The notes beneath the pieces were generated by a model. That model did not search any database and was not told the origin of the DNA. It saw only the letters and a program-made list of their open reading frames with translations. Positions 56,101 to 61,981 of a DNA stretch of 64,000 nucleotides are shown here, piece by piece. The position numbers and the translations under genes are program-made. The number at the start of each line of letters is the position of its first letter. Positions within the stretch are counted from its first letter, which is position 1. This DNA comes from Streptomyces thermolilacinus SPC6 (GTDB lineage Bacteria > Actinomycetota > Actinomycetes > Streptomycetales > Streptomycetaceae). The stretch lies in NCBI RefSeq assembly GCF_000478605.2, contig NZ_ASHX02000001.1:1305144-1369143 (forward strand), written 5' to 3'.

Positions 56101-56598
56101 GACGAGGTCGGCGAACAGCTCGATGCCCACCTCTGCCGCCTCGTATGTGAGGGAGAGGGCGGTGGCGTGGTCGCGGACCGGGAACCAGCGCTCCAGGAGC
56201 ACGCCCCCGGCGTCGACGGCCTCGGTCATCAGGTGCCAGGTCGCCGCGTGCCGTGCGGCGCCCTCGTACAGGGCCCAGGCCGGGACGTGGCTGCCGGAGT
56301 AGCGGGGCAGCGGGCCGTCGTGGAAGTTGATGGCGGCGATCTTCGGCAGGTCGAGGACGGGTCCGGGCAGGATCCGGAAGTTGACCATGCTGAACAGGTA
56401 GTCGAACGGCCGGTCCGACAGGAGCGCCATGAGGTCGCCGGCGGGGTCGAGGACGGGGACGTCGTGGGTGCCGGCCCAGGTCACGACGGCGGGGTCGTCG
56501 CTGAGGATGCCCTCGATCGTCACACCGGCGTCGAGGAGCCGGGCGGCGCTCCGGGTGAGGACGCGGGTGCCGCCGATGAGATAGCAGTTGGCCTTCAT
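47110..56598 (-). CDS. PKS/NRPS protein 1: formyltransferase-A(Gly)-PCP-KS-DH-ACP-KS-AT
   Basis: 3162 residues, the loading protein. Residues 1-300 are a formyltransferase (INFHDGPLPRYSG near 90-102), and 305-550 is an unassigned segment. The A domain (about 565-1055; FTSGSTGDPKG) reads D-I-L-Q-L-G-L-I-W at the pocket, the glycine code. PCP (LGGDSVN) is near 1135. KS1 (about 1257-1665; DTACSSSL) is followed by DH (HLVLGRPTLP, DGAFQ) near 1840-2060 and ACP (GLDSML) near 2155. KS2 is at about 2278-2690 and AT1 at about 2790-3110 (GHSLGE, HAFH: malonyl-type). The start unit should be N-formylglycine. The ATG at 56598 follows the Rieske stop by 2 nt; GTG 56604, overlapping that stop, is an alternative. 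Confidence 0.92.
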   Translation of the reverse strand: MKANCYLIGGTRVLTRSAARLLDAGVTIEGILSDDPAVVTWAGTHDVPVLDPAGDLMALLSDRPFDYLFSMVNFRILPGPVLDLPKIAAINFHDGPLPRYSGSHVPAWALYEGAARHAATWHLMTEAVDAGGVLLERWFPVRDHATALSLTYEAAEVGIELFADLVPHVARRTLPEVLDTSGRERRFYRRSARMAAGGVIHAGTSAAEAVRLVRALDYGSFPNPLGVPALVTERGAAYTRQARLIPRDEPRAGTTVLSVTTTAITLAAPDADLVLSDWRAVDGSTLSGQAAAQRLGIAPGSPLPAVSDERLADIAEAHKRLRPNEPWWRARLEDVRPAPLAADDFSAATAHYGHYELAYVPASRDESVAVFRAFLAAVAERVGEETFDFAWSPSDAHVLAERTHGLTAARFPVRYDGGTTRALRERLDEAAARHGYVGDLEIRLGLAGRPLGADEPSFTRVMVLERAPGEEASADPHTEIALLCLTDGPPTVFVRETAMGEDEALEFVERVEDLAMAALLQGDEPPTGSSTVGEPSASAGSSASGESSGARPEPRPAGEPDDETSGARTVLDLFAAAAAERPRAVAVRAGTRTLDYAALDGWADAVAARLHDEGVEQGSVVGVLLERDTALLPAMLGILRAGASFLPLDPGYPVDRLRRYVDVSRCELILTDARTHDLGASLGPARRVPEADGAAQAVPPRVTAADLAYTLFTSGSTGDPKGVEVGHGALADFLGGIGGRLGVTADDTVLAHTTVAFDISLLELLLPLTVGATVVLASRETAADPYRLAELASEVSVAQATPSLWRLLLGTGWTPHAGLTVLSGGEALSPATAERLHEPARALWNLYGPTEATIWAAAHRVTSVGTFLPLGEPLPHMRLHVLDEELNPCAAGSTGELYLSGTGLARGYAGRPDLTREVFVDHPATGVRLYRTGDEVRLHADGAVEWLGRTDAQVKVRGHRIEPAEIERVLERIDGVTAAVVVAARFEGRGEPRLTAYLVGDAIPGKSRLDALVGAALPVYMVPDAYVGLDVLPLTDNGKVARARLPLPTRDTILRSGAEPEPATAPVAEPATAPAPEPATVGAAEEPTREPVAEDTPVTGAIAETGMTEEALAQRIARVFAATLDHPGFDVHANYFDLGGDSVNVTVAAARLGRELGASVTAPAIFASGTPVKLARLLGAEGVVPLLDPGTGTAAAAAPVPVPAVAATAAEPDRAAPAAPVPAAVASAATTASAATTVASAVASSEHARPSDDGALAVIGMACRFPGASTPDELWQNLVGGVSSVGDAPEGKRGWAHLWSKAGADDVRMGWVDGVEYFDAARFGLTDREARRMDPLQRILLSVTAEAMESCGRDHTSLGASTGVFVGAIASDFPEIVARSIGHFDPHVATGTAPSMVANRLSHVFDWSGPSFAVDTACSSSLVALHEAAMHLRAGEIDAAVVAAANLVLTPAKTRSFTRNGMLSPRGVCRAFDDAADGYVRGEGAGAVILKRLSDAERDGDPVLAVIRGTAVNHTGGSAGFLTAPSRPAQEAVLRRALARSGRTAADIGYIEAHGTGTQLGDLIELEALHAVLGEPADRKPVAVGSVKTNIGHLEPAAGIAGLIKTVLALQAAHIPPSLNYETPNQSFDFDGSPLFVADRLLPWSPGPRVAGVSSFGFGGANAHVVVEAGPGTEQGGTDSGPQLLVLSAGSDDALRTLAHRLVLMLRSAYCPSLEALAEASRLRPAGVHRLACVADSTEQLQDKLQLFLAGAEDVRSLHVGIASQAARPYDLGGTPANRDELVGAARAFVAGADLAAVPRRRAGVRFPTAPHAEKYLWLEPAQQQAPMPAPAARTRSTWTEHPEAAEHLVLGRPTLPGAGYPAKVAEFLGRDRFGLRDLTFRAAVEAPATLTAARDGDALAFRDGTGALVCTAALTEPERPALAVPPGAHGFTEAGLDAMYAAFARAGLDYGTGFRTVASLSVAPGEALGTLRGDGAATGLVDARLLDGAFQIALAACGAQGLYVPFTVERLTVLGRLPATARVYARRDRESGPDSGLLTASLVVLDGDEPVLEARGITWKRLSSAPSGQGAAGDADHGHRPAPAPASTPVLPPARTSTPAPVSAPVSASNGHLPGHRPGRTLEAALAGWVAAALELDAGELETDRPLQEQGLDSMLAVSLAQDIRARLGVDIPVTLVLEVGTVDRLAAELRDEYGVTAPPADATGLPAGPGADRPGGPGEEPPSAPVAATAPTAAPTPAPAPDGAATRAPAPVVASAPVVASAATAADADTHDIAVIGFDGVFPNAGSIDELWRVLVEGEDCLTEVPASRWDIDAYYGTDGVPGTVYLRRAGFVEGLTDFDPGFFRLSPAEAEWIDPQQRHLVQSAWRALEDAGLAGRPQPATGVFVGASYQHYRDTVVGDVVQTPAGLGNHNAILANRVSFFLDLHGPSMTIDTLCSSSLVALHTAVRSIRAGECEQAVVAGVHLGMSPQYFQLGSRLRSFSPSNALRPFDAGADGFVPGEGVVTVVLKPLWAALRDGDRVRGVIRGSAVNHGGRTSGLTVPSSAAQQSVISAALADAGVPVESIGLVEAHGTGTSLGDPIEVEGLTRAWRAVTDRSQFCAIGSLKGNVGHLEPAAGLAGLVKVLLAMERGVVPPSLHVVRPNDHIRFEDTPFYLADRVMDWPRPESGPRRGAVSAFGMGGVNAHVIVEEPPAPVAREAVAQESYLVRVDAADESAVRTLAGAYADRLAEVDAEQLGDFAFTANVGRAGNRFGTVVSGGDAAELAVALRDVASGVSAVSRRGGRGSAPVVFMFTGQGSQYAGMGRGLYRAEPVFRDALDECADLLAGQLEVPLAELLFGASSDLLGSTRFAQVGIVAVQVALVRWLESVGVAADAVVGHSLGELTAAWAAGVVGLDDLLRLAVVRGRLMGSQPGEGAMAVVYAGADEVAGVLPAFPGVEVAAFNSPGAVTVSGPEVAVARFCEESGLRSRRLAVSHAFHSALMDGAMGPFGDAVRGVALSAPRLGFASSVTGGWHSAESAVDPGHWARGIREPVRFSEAVALLGSVGAGVVWEIGPQPQLTSLARASWQGEQPVWLTTLRQGRADQAEVHAALAAYANSASGALDWRGVHAGKGHRTTTLPTYPFRRQDLVAPPARRERAADSVGHPLFDRHYEHRSEGQ
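47215..49390 (-). repeat. KS2-AT1 segment, source or copy of the repeats
   Basis: This block contains sequence shared with both other copies: its AT half matches 31255-33000 and its KS half matches 39840-40720. Between 49125 and 49220, coding the stretch after FDAGADGFVPGEG, it diverges from KS4, so the repeat is mosaic. Confidence 0.75.
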
Positions 56599-56600
56599 GC

Positions 56601-57794
56601 TCACTGCGCCGCCTTTCCGGGTTCGGCGGCCTCGCCGCCGTCCTCGGCGGCGGCGTCCGTGGTCTCGCGCGCGACCCAGGCGTCGATCTGGGCGACGACC
56701 TCCTCGTCGTAGGAGAGCTGTCCGGGCGTCCACAGCGGGTTGGAGAGGCCGCGGTGCGTCCGCTCGCACATCTCCCAGTCCTCGTAGTTGGCCTTGTCCC
56801 ACAGCGCGAAGACGTCCTCGTGCGAGAAGTCGCTCTTGGCGGTCTCGGTGGGGTGGAAGAGCCAGAAGTGGCGGACGAAGCAGGTGCCGGGGCTCTCGGG
56901 CCAGACCCACTGCATCATCACGTAGTCGGCCGTGAACCCGAAGAGCAGGTTGGGCAGGATCGTGATCCAGTTGATCTTCTGGAGGTCGCCCTCGGGGACG
57001 TTCGGCATCGGCGTCCGCGCGCTGCGTCCCGTCATGGAGACGGAGTTGTAGCCGGTGCGGATCGACTGCCAGGCGCCGACGATGTCGCCCTTGAGGTCGT
57101 AGGTGCCCGCGTCGTCGAAGTCGGTGATGCGGTGGAGGTCTTTGTGGGCGGTGGGGAAGTGGAGGCTCTCGTTGACGTTGTGCGCGACGAGCTTCCAGTT
57201 CGAGGCGACCGGGTAGTCCTTGGCCTCGACGCACTCCAGATCGGCGAGGTCGTAGGCCTTGGCGAACTCCCCGAACTCGCCCAGCGACTCGTCGAGGTCC
57301 GGGGCGTCGTCGGAGAGCGCCACGAAGACCACGCCGAAGCGGACCTCGGTCCGCACGGGCAGCAGACCGTTCTTCTCCTTGTCGAAGAAGTGGTCCATGT
57401 ACGTGCCGTTGAGGCTCTTGAGCTTGCCGTTCCGGTCGTAGACCCAGCAGTGATAGAGGCAGACGAGGCTCTGGCGCTTGCCGGTGGCCTCCTCGACGAG
57501 CTTGTAGCCGCGGTGCCGGCAGTAGTTGTGGTACCCCTGGATCCCGTTGTCCCCGTGGATGAGCAGGATGGATCCGGAGCCGATGTTGAGGGTGCTGTAC
57601 GCGCCCTTCTCCTTCAGGCGGGAGACGTGGTCGACCGGGAGCCAACGCCGGCCGTAGATGCGGGTCATCTCCCGGCGGAACTGCTCCTCGCCCGTGTAGA
57701 ACGCGTGCGACCTGCCGATGCCGCCGGTCTCGAAGTAGGGCCTTTCCTCATCCTGGTCACTGATGAGCTCGAACATGCTGGACGCACGCGTCAT
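56601..57794 (-). CDS. Rieske-type non-haem iron oxygenase
   Basis: 397 residues. The N-terminal Rieske domain has CRHRGY near residue 93 and CLYHCW near residue 113 for the 2Fe-2S cluster. The catalytic domain has NESLHFPTAHKD near residue 205 for the 2-His-1-carboxylate iron. By family it hydroxylates, desaturates or N-oxygenates a small substrate using electrons from a reductase not seen here. It is the first gene of the PKS operon. ATG 57794 has a strong GAGGGAG site. Its substrate, the free or carrier-bound polyketide, is unknown. The C-terminus is an Ala/Glu-rich tail. Confidence 0.87.
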   Translation of the reverse strand: MTRASSMFELISDQDEERPYFETGGIGRSHAFYTGEEQFRREMTRIYGRRWLPVDHVSRLKEKGAYSTLNIGSGSILLIHGDNGIQGYHNYCRHRGYKLVEEATGKRQSLVCLYHCWVYDRNGKLKSLNGTYMDHFFDKEKNGLLPVRTEVRFGVVFVALSDDAPDLDESLGEFGEFAKAYDLADLECVEAKDYPVASNWKLVAHNVNESLHFPTAHKDLHRITDFDDAGTYDLKGDIVGAWQSIRTGYNSVSMTGRSARTPMPNVPEGDLQKINWITILPNLLFGFTADYVMMQWVWPESPGTCFVRHFWLFHPTETAKSDFSHEDVFALWDKANYEDWEMCERTHRGLSNPLWTPGQLSYDEEVVAQIDAWVARETTDAAAEDGGEAAEPGKAAQ

Positions 57795-58206
57795 CTGCGG
57801 GACTCCCTCGGAGGCGAAGCGCATGGAATGCCGTGCCGGCGTCGGCGCGGCCGGGGGCGTGCGGGCAAGCCGCACCTGGCCCCGTGCGCGTCGGGACGGC
57901 GGGGTGACTGGGGTGCTCTGGGGGGAGGGGTTGTGCGGATCCGGGCGGGCCTGGCACGCCGGTGTACGGGAACGGACCGGCCCGCTGGGCCCTCCCCCGC
58001 CCGGCAGGGGACACCGGTGTCCGGGACGGTCGTCCCGGACACCGGGGCGGCGAGAGGGCGGGGCGTGGGAGGAGGCCGGTGCACATGGGGCGCGAGACGC
58101 CGGCGCGAGCGCTAAGGGCACGCTCGGCGCTCGGCTCTCGGCGCCCTGACGGAGATGTACCGCTCCGGAAACCGGGAGGGTTCCGGAGGGAGAGCCGCGG
58201 GCGCGG
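57795..58206. other. Intergenic region upstream of the PKS operon
   Basis: 412 bases between the FAD monooxygenase stop and the Rieske start, both minus strand. It should hold the promoter of the 36-kb operon. I see no SARP-type repeat and no clear -10. The only strong structure is the hairpin at 58014-58045. Confidence 0.5.
58014..58045 (-). terminator. Perfect 14-bp hairpin after the FAD monooxygenase
   Basis: Arms 58014-58027 and 58032-58045, loop GGTC, about 160 nt beyond the monooxygenase stop. It is very stable and probably terminates that gene, isolating the PKS operon. As a perfect palindrome it could also be an operator. Confidence 0.6.
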
Positions 58207-59451
58207 TCAGCCGGCCGGGTCGTAGATCCGCTCGTCCTGCGGCACGCCGGCGGCGTCGTAGAGCCGCTCCAGGGCGTCAGGCGCGTAGATCTCGTAGTCC
58301 GGGACGATGCCGCCGATCAGACCGAGCATCTTGTCGGTCCACTCCTGGGACTTGCTCATCGCGCTCATCGTCGCCTTGAAGAACGGCGGCAGTTCGGTGA
58401 GCTCGCCGAGCGTCGTCGTGAAGTCGTAGACGCCGGCGCTCTCCTCGTCGCGGAGCTTGTTGTACTCGGCCAGCGCCTCCTCCATCGGGCGTTCGCCCGC
58501 GAGGCCCTGGTGGATGCGCTCGGCGAGCAGCTCGCCGTGCAGGAAGGAGTCCGTGATGCCCCAGCCGGTGTAGGGGTCCTTGTGGTAGCCGGCGTCACCG
58601 ACCAGCGCCCAGCCGGGGCCGTACGCGCGGCGGTAGTAGTTGTCCGGGTAGCGCATGGGACGGAAGTCCTCCACGCGGCGGCCCTGGTCGCGGAGCTGCT
58701 CGCCCATCTCCGGGGAGACGTCGTCGATCACGGCCTGGAAGTTGGCCTCGACGTCCTGGCGGAACTCCTTGAGGTGACGCTTGGTGCAGATGATGGCGAC
58801 CATGTTCAGGTCGTCGTTGGTCGGCCAGGTGCCGAACCACTTCTCGTTGAAGCCGTTCTTGTGGTGCAGACCCCACGACTCGAGACCGCTGTAGTACGAG
58901 TAGTAGATGAAGCCGGCGGCGGGGCGCACGTTGTACAGCTCCGCTCCCACCTTCTTGGCGACGGTGGAGTGGAAGCCGTCGGCACCGACGACGACCGTCG
59001 CGCGGATCTCGCGCTCGGGGCCGTCCCCTTCGCGCCCCCGGATACCCGTGACACGGCCGTCGGAGACCACCACGTCGGTGACGGTGAACCCTTCGACGAC
59101 CTCGGCGCCGGCCCTGCGGGCGGCGTTGACGAGTATCTCGTCCAGCACGGTCCGGCGGGGACAGTAGACGGCGTCCACGCCGTCGACGGGCTCCGCGAAG
59201 CCGTTGAGGTGGATGCCCCGGTACGAGTAGTGCATCTTGCGGAGCGCGGGCGTCTTGGCCGCGATGATCTCGTCGAGCAGGCCCCACTCCTTGAGTCGCA
59301 GCAGGCCGGCCTGGTGAATGTAGTGGGTCGACACCGAGTCGCTCGGGAAGGAGGCCCGGTCCACCACGAGAACCCGGTGCCCCTGCCGTGCCAGAAGCAT
59401 GGCCAGAGGCGATCCCGCGCAGCGGCCACCCACAACAACGACGTCGTACAT
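58207..59451 (-). CDS. FAD-dependent monooxygenase
   Basis: 414 residues of the group A (p-hydroxybenzoate-hydroxylase-like) fold. There is an N-terminal VVVGGRCAGSPLAMLLARQG dinucleotide motif, a VVVGADGFHSTVAKK (DG) motif near residue 155, and a second FAD motif, GWALVGDAGYHKDPYTGWG, near residue 275. It lacks the WxWxIP motif and the lysine of flavin halogenases, so it is an oxygenase or oxidase. It has its own promoter (-35 TTGACC) and a terminator, so it is transcribed separately from the PKS operon but in the same direction. A tailoring oxidation together with the Rieske enzyme is likely; the substrate is unknown. Confidence 0.87.
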   Translation of the reverse strand: MYDVVVVGGRCAGSPLAMLLARQGHRVLVVDRASFPSDSVSTHYIHQAGLLRLKEWGLLDEIIAAKTPALRKMHYSYRGIHLNGFAEPVDGVDAVYCPRRTVLDEILVNAARRAGAEVVEGFTVTDVVVSDGRVTGIRGREGDGPEREIRATVVVGADGFHSTVAKKVGAELYNVRPAAGFIYYSYYSGLESWGLHHKNGFNEKWFGTWPTNDDLNMVAIICTKRHLKEFRQDVEANFQAVIDDVSPEMGEQLRDQGRRVEDFRPMRYPDNYYRRAYGPGWALVGDAGYHKDPYTGWGITDSFLHGELLAERIHQGLAGERPMEEALAEYNKLRDEESAGVYDFTTTLGELTELPPFFKATMSAMSKSQEWTDKMLGLIGGIVPDYEIYAPDALERLYDAAGVPQDERIYDPAG

Positions 59452-59518
59452 ACGGTCCCCCGCTTGGTCGGTTTCGCATCCGACAGCAGGTCAGGCTGCC
59501 GGATGGGCGCGATACGGA

Positions 59519-59547
59519 GGCTAAGCAAAGGGGCAGATCCAGGTCAA
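59519..59547 (-). promoter_or_regulatory. Sigma-70-type promoter of the FAD monooxygenase
   Basis: Minus strand TTGACC (59547-59542), 17-nt spacer, TTAGCC (59524-59519), about 70 nt before the ATG at 59451. Confidence 0.5.
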
Positions 59548-60158
59548 GCATTGGTCACAAGAAGGCAATGCGAGAGGGTGGCAATTTCGCCAACTGAATG
59601 AATAATTCCACCTCCGAATGTCGGTTTATGCCCGATTTGACCACGACTTACACGCCGCGAATGTCAGCTGCGACACCACCCTCGTGAAGGAAAAGAACAA
59701 GCCATTCCGTTTATCGAAAATCAGATGCCCAATGAAGCGGAACCATCCCGTACGGCGGCGTTGCCCTTATCGAAGATCAGGCGATGCCGGTGGTTAACCT
59801 CTGAACGTCACCCTTGCTTCCGGCGGGCCTGACGAAGGAGCCGCTGCCGCCCCTCGGGGCGCGCGGCGGTGGGGCGGAGTCTGTCCGCGACGGTATGCCG
59901 GGCGACGGCTGCTCCCCCAGCGTCTGCGTCGTGCGCGCCTGCGGCTCACCGATCGAACTGCCGAGGAAGCCGAAGGTCCCCCTGGACCAGGCCGCCCCGC
60001 GCGACCGGACTCGGGTTTGACCAGCCCAGCCCAGCCCAGCGCAGCGGGAAAGGGTCCCCGGTGCAGCGGCGACGTGGGTACGCCAGGAGGGACCGCCACG
60101 AGGGACGGCTGAAGCTCTTGCGGCTTCCCCCATGCCCCTCCTGAAAGCCCCCGTCAGA
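59548..60158. other. AT-richer non-coding region, cluster edge
   Basis: 611 bases between the monooxygenase promoter and the end of the B12 importer operon. From 59560 to 59790 the DNA is clearly richer in A+T than the window. It holds a direct repeat, TTATCGAA-x-ATCAG, at 59711 and 59767 (56 bp apart). A short CCCAG tandem run lies at 60022-60040. No gene recognised. Confidence 0.5.
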
Positions 60159-61181
60159 TCACGAAGCGAAGCGCCTCAGCTCAGCGGCGAGTCGGGCGAT
60201 GGCCGCGGGGTTGCGCGGGCTCTCCACCAGCTCCGCGTAGTCGAGAACGACGATCCGGTCGTTCTTGACCGCCGAGACACCGGCGAGCGGGGGGTAGGAC
60301 TTCAGGAACCTCCGCTTCTCCTCCGCGGTGGTGTCACCGTAGTCGTTGATCACGATCACCTCGGGGTCACGCGCGACCACGGTCTCCCAGCCCACCGTCG
60401 CCCAGCTGTCCCTGAGGTCCTTCATGACGTGATCGCCACCCGCCTTGGTGATGATGTCGTGCGGCCCGGCGTACAGACCCGAGGTCAGCGGCTTGTCCTG
60501 CCCGGCGTCGTAGAGGAAGACACGCGGACGGTCAGCGCCCTTGAGTGCCTTCGCCTGCGCCTCGGCGACCTGCTTCTGGAAGCCCGCGACGAGGGTCTCG
60601 GCACGGTCCTCCACGTCGAAGATCTCGCCCAGGTTCCGCAGGTCGGTGTAGAGCGCTTCGAGCGGCGGCATCACCCCGCGCGCCTTTCCCTGCCCGTTGC
60701 GACACGATTCGCTCAGCAGGTACGAGTCGACGCCCACCCGCTCCAGTTCGGTGGGGCTGAAGCCCTCCCCCTCGTTGAAGCCGTAGTTCCAGCCCGCGAA
60801 GACCAGGTCGGCGCGGGCGTCGAGGACCAGCTCCTTGTTGATCGTCTTCTTCGAGAGCCACTTCGTCTTCCGGTAGGCGTCCTTCCACGGAACGGACGTG
60901 AGGTCGCCCCGGTCGTCGGGCATGACATAGCCCGCCATACGGTCCTCGAGACCGAGCGCGAACATGATCTCGGTGATGCCGACGTCATTGGTGACCACGC
61001 GCTGTGGCGCCTTGTCGTAGGTCTTCTTCTGGCCGCAGTTCTCGACGGTCACCGGATAGTGGCCGCCGCGTGCCCTGGCATCACCACCCTCCCCTTCCCC
61101 GGAGGTGACCTCCGCGCCGCATCCGGTGAGCACCAGGGCGGCAGCGAGTGCGAGTACGGCGGGACGTACGAGGTTCGGCAT
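60159..61181 (-). CDS. btuF: Corrinoid ABC importer, substrate-binding lipoprotein
   Basis: 340 residues with a lipoprotein signal peptide: a hydrophobic stretch then LVLTGC, with the lipidated Cys at about residue 21. The rest is the two-lobed TroA/BtuF-type binding fold with RVVTNDVGITEIMFALGLEDR near the first lobe and ARDPEVIVINDYG before the second. Alone this could be read as an iron-siderophore binder, but a cobalamin riboswitch precedes the operon, so vitamin B12 or another corrinoid is the better call. ATG 61181 is preferred over TTG 61199 because GAGGAG lies at a proper distance. It is the last gene of a three-gene operon. Confidence 0.8.
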   Translation of the reverse strand: MPNLVRPAVLALAAALVLTGCGAEVTSGEGEGGDARARGGHYPVTVENCGQKKTYDKAPQRVVTNDVGITEIMFALGLEDRMAGYVMPDDRGDLTSVPWKDAYRKTKWLSKKTINKELVLDARADLVFAGWNYGFNEGEGFSPTELERVGVDSYLLSESCRNGQGKARGVMPPLEALYTDLRNLGEIFDVEDRAETLVAGFQKQVAEAQAKALKGADRPRVFLYDAGQDKPLTSGLYAGPHDIITKAGGDHVMKDLRDSWATVGWETVVARDPEVIVINDYGDTTAEEKRRFLKSYPPLAGVSAVKNDRIVVLDYAELVESPRNPAAIARLAAELRRFAS

Positions 61182-61195
61182 GATCCGGTGGCTCC

Positions 61196-61981
61196 TCAAG
61201 ATGCGGTCCGGGTGGGCGGAAGACGGTCAAAGAGCAGCTGTACGGCGCCGGACTCCGGATGCGGTACGCGGTACGCCCGTACGCCGAAGACCTCGGCCAG
61301 CAGCTCGGGCGTGAGCACGTCGTACGGAGCGCCCGAGGCGACGATCCGGCCGCTGTCGATGACGTGGAGCAGGTCGCAGTGGAGCGCGGCGAGGTTGAGG
61401 TCGTGCAGTGCGGTGAGCACCGTCAGCCCACTGCCGCGCACCAGGGCCAGAACCTCCAGCTGCTGGGCGATGTCCAGGTGGTTGGTGGGCTCGTCGAGCA
61501 CGAGTACTTGAGGCTGCTGGGCGAGCGCGCGGGCGATCAGGACCCGCTGCTTCTCGCCGCCCGACAGGGTGAGGAAGCCGCGGTCGGCGAGGTGGTCGGC
61601 ACCGACCCTCGCCAGCGCGGCCTCGCACGCCTTCCGGTCTTCGTCGGTGGTCCGGGCCACCGACCGCTGGTGCGGGAGCCGCCCCATCGCCACGACCTCG
61701 GCGACCGTGAAGTCGAACTCGGTGACCGCTTCCTGGGGCAGGGCGGCCAGCCGACGGGCGCCCTCGCGCGCGCTCAGGGAGTGCAGGTCCTCACCGCCGA
61801 GCCGGATCGCACCCGCCGAGGGGCGCAGGGCACGGTAGACGCAGCGCAACAGCGTGGACTTCCCGCTGCCGTTGGGCCCGACGAGCCCGACGACCTGCCC
61901 GCTGTCCACGCGCAGTGTGACCTCCTCGACCAGCCGCGCCCCGGCGGCCTCGACCGTCACCGCGTCGACGTCCACACGCAT
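61196..61981 (-). CDS. btuD: Corrinoid ABC importer, ATPase
   Basis: 261 residues, FecE/BtuD-type ATPase. Walker A is GPNGSGKSTLLRCVYRAL near residue 37, the signature is LSGGEKQRVLIARALAQQ near residue 140, and Walker B is VLVLDEPTNHLD. It shares a TGATG junction with the permease gene and lies 14 nt before the binding-protein gene. The ATG at 61981 begins the conserved domain. Confidence 0.87.
   Translation of the reverse strand: MRVDVDAVTVEAAGARLVEEVTLRVDSGQVVGLVGPNGSGKSTLLRCVYRALRPSAGAIRLGGEDLHSLSAREGARRLAALPQEAVTEFDFTVAEVVAMGRLPHQRSVARTTDEDRKACEAALARVGADHLADRGFLTLSGGEKQRVLIARALAQQPQVLVLDEPTNHLDIAQQLEVLALVRGSGLTVLTALHDLNLAALHCDLLHVIDSGRIVASGAPYDVLTPELLAEVFGVRAYRVPHPESGAVQLLFDRLPPTRTAS

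Noticed and set aside
56601..57645. Extension of PKS protein 1 upstream into the Rieske region
   Set aside because: The frame stays open by chance. The upstream translation is Arg/Pro-rich without domains, and the formyltransferase begins at 56598.
21973..59451. A separate trans-acting acyltransferase gene for the AT-less modules
   Set aside because: None of the genes in the operon or nearby is a free-standing AT. It must be the two built-in ATs or a protein outside the window.
21973..59451. Oxazole-forming cyclase, as in other N-formylglycine-primed pathways
   Set aside because: I found no candidate cyclodehydratase gene, so I do not claim an oxazole product.
58207..59451. Second flavin halogenase
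   Set aside because: The WxWxIP motif and the halogenase lysine are absent, and the FAD motifs fit a monooxygenase.
60022..60046. CCCAG tandem run as a CRISPR or satellite repeat
   Set aside because: The unit is 5 bp and repeated only about four times, with no spacers. It is a short slippage tract.
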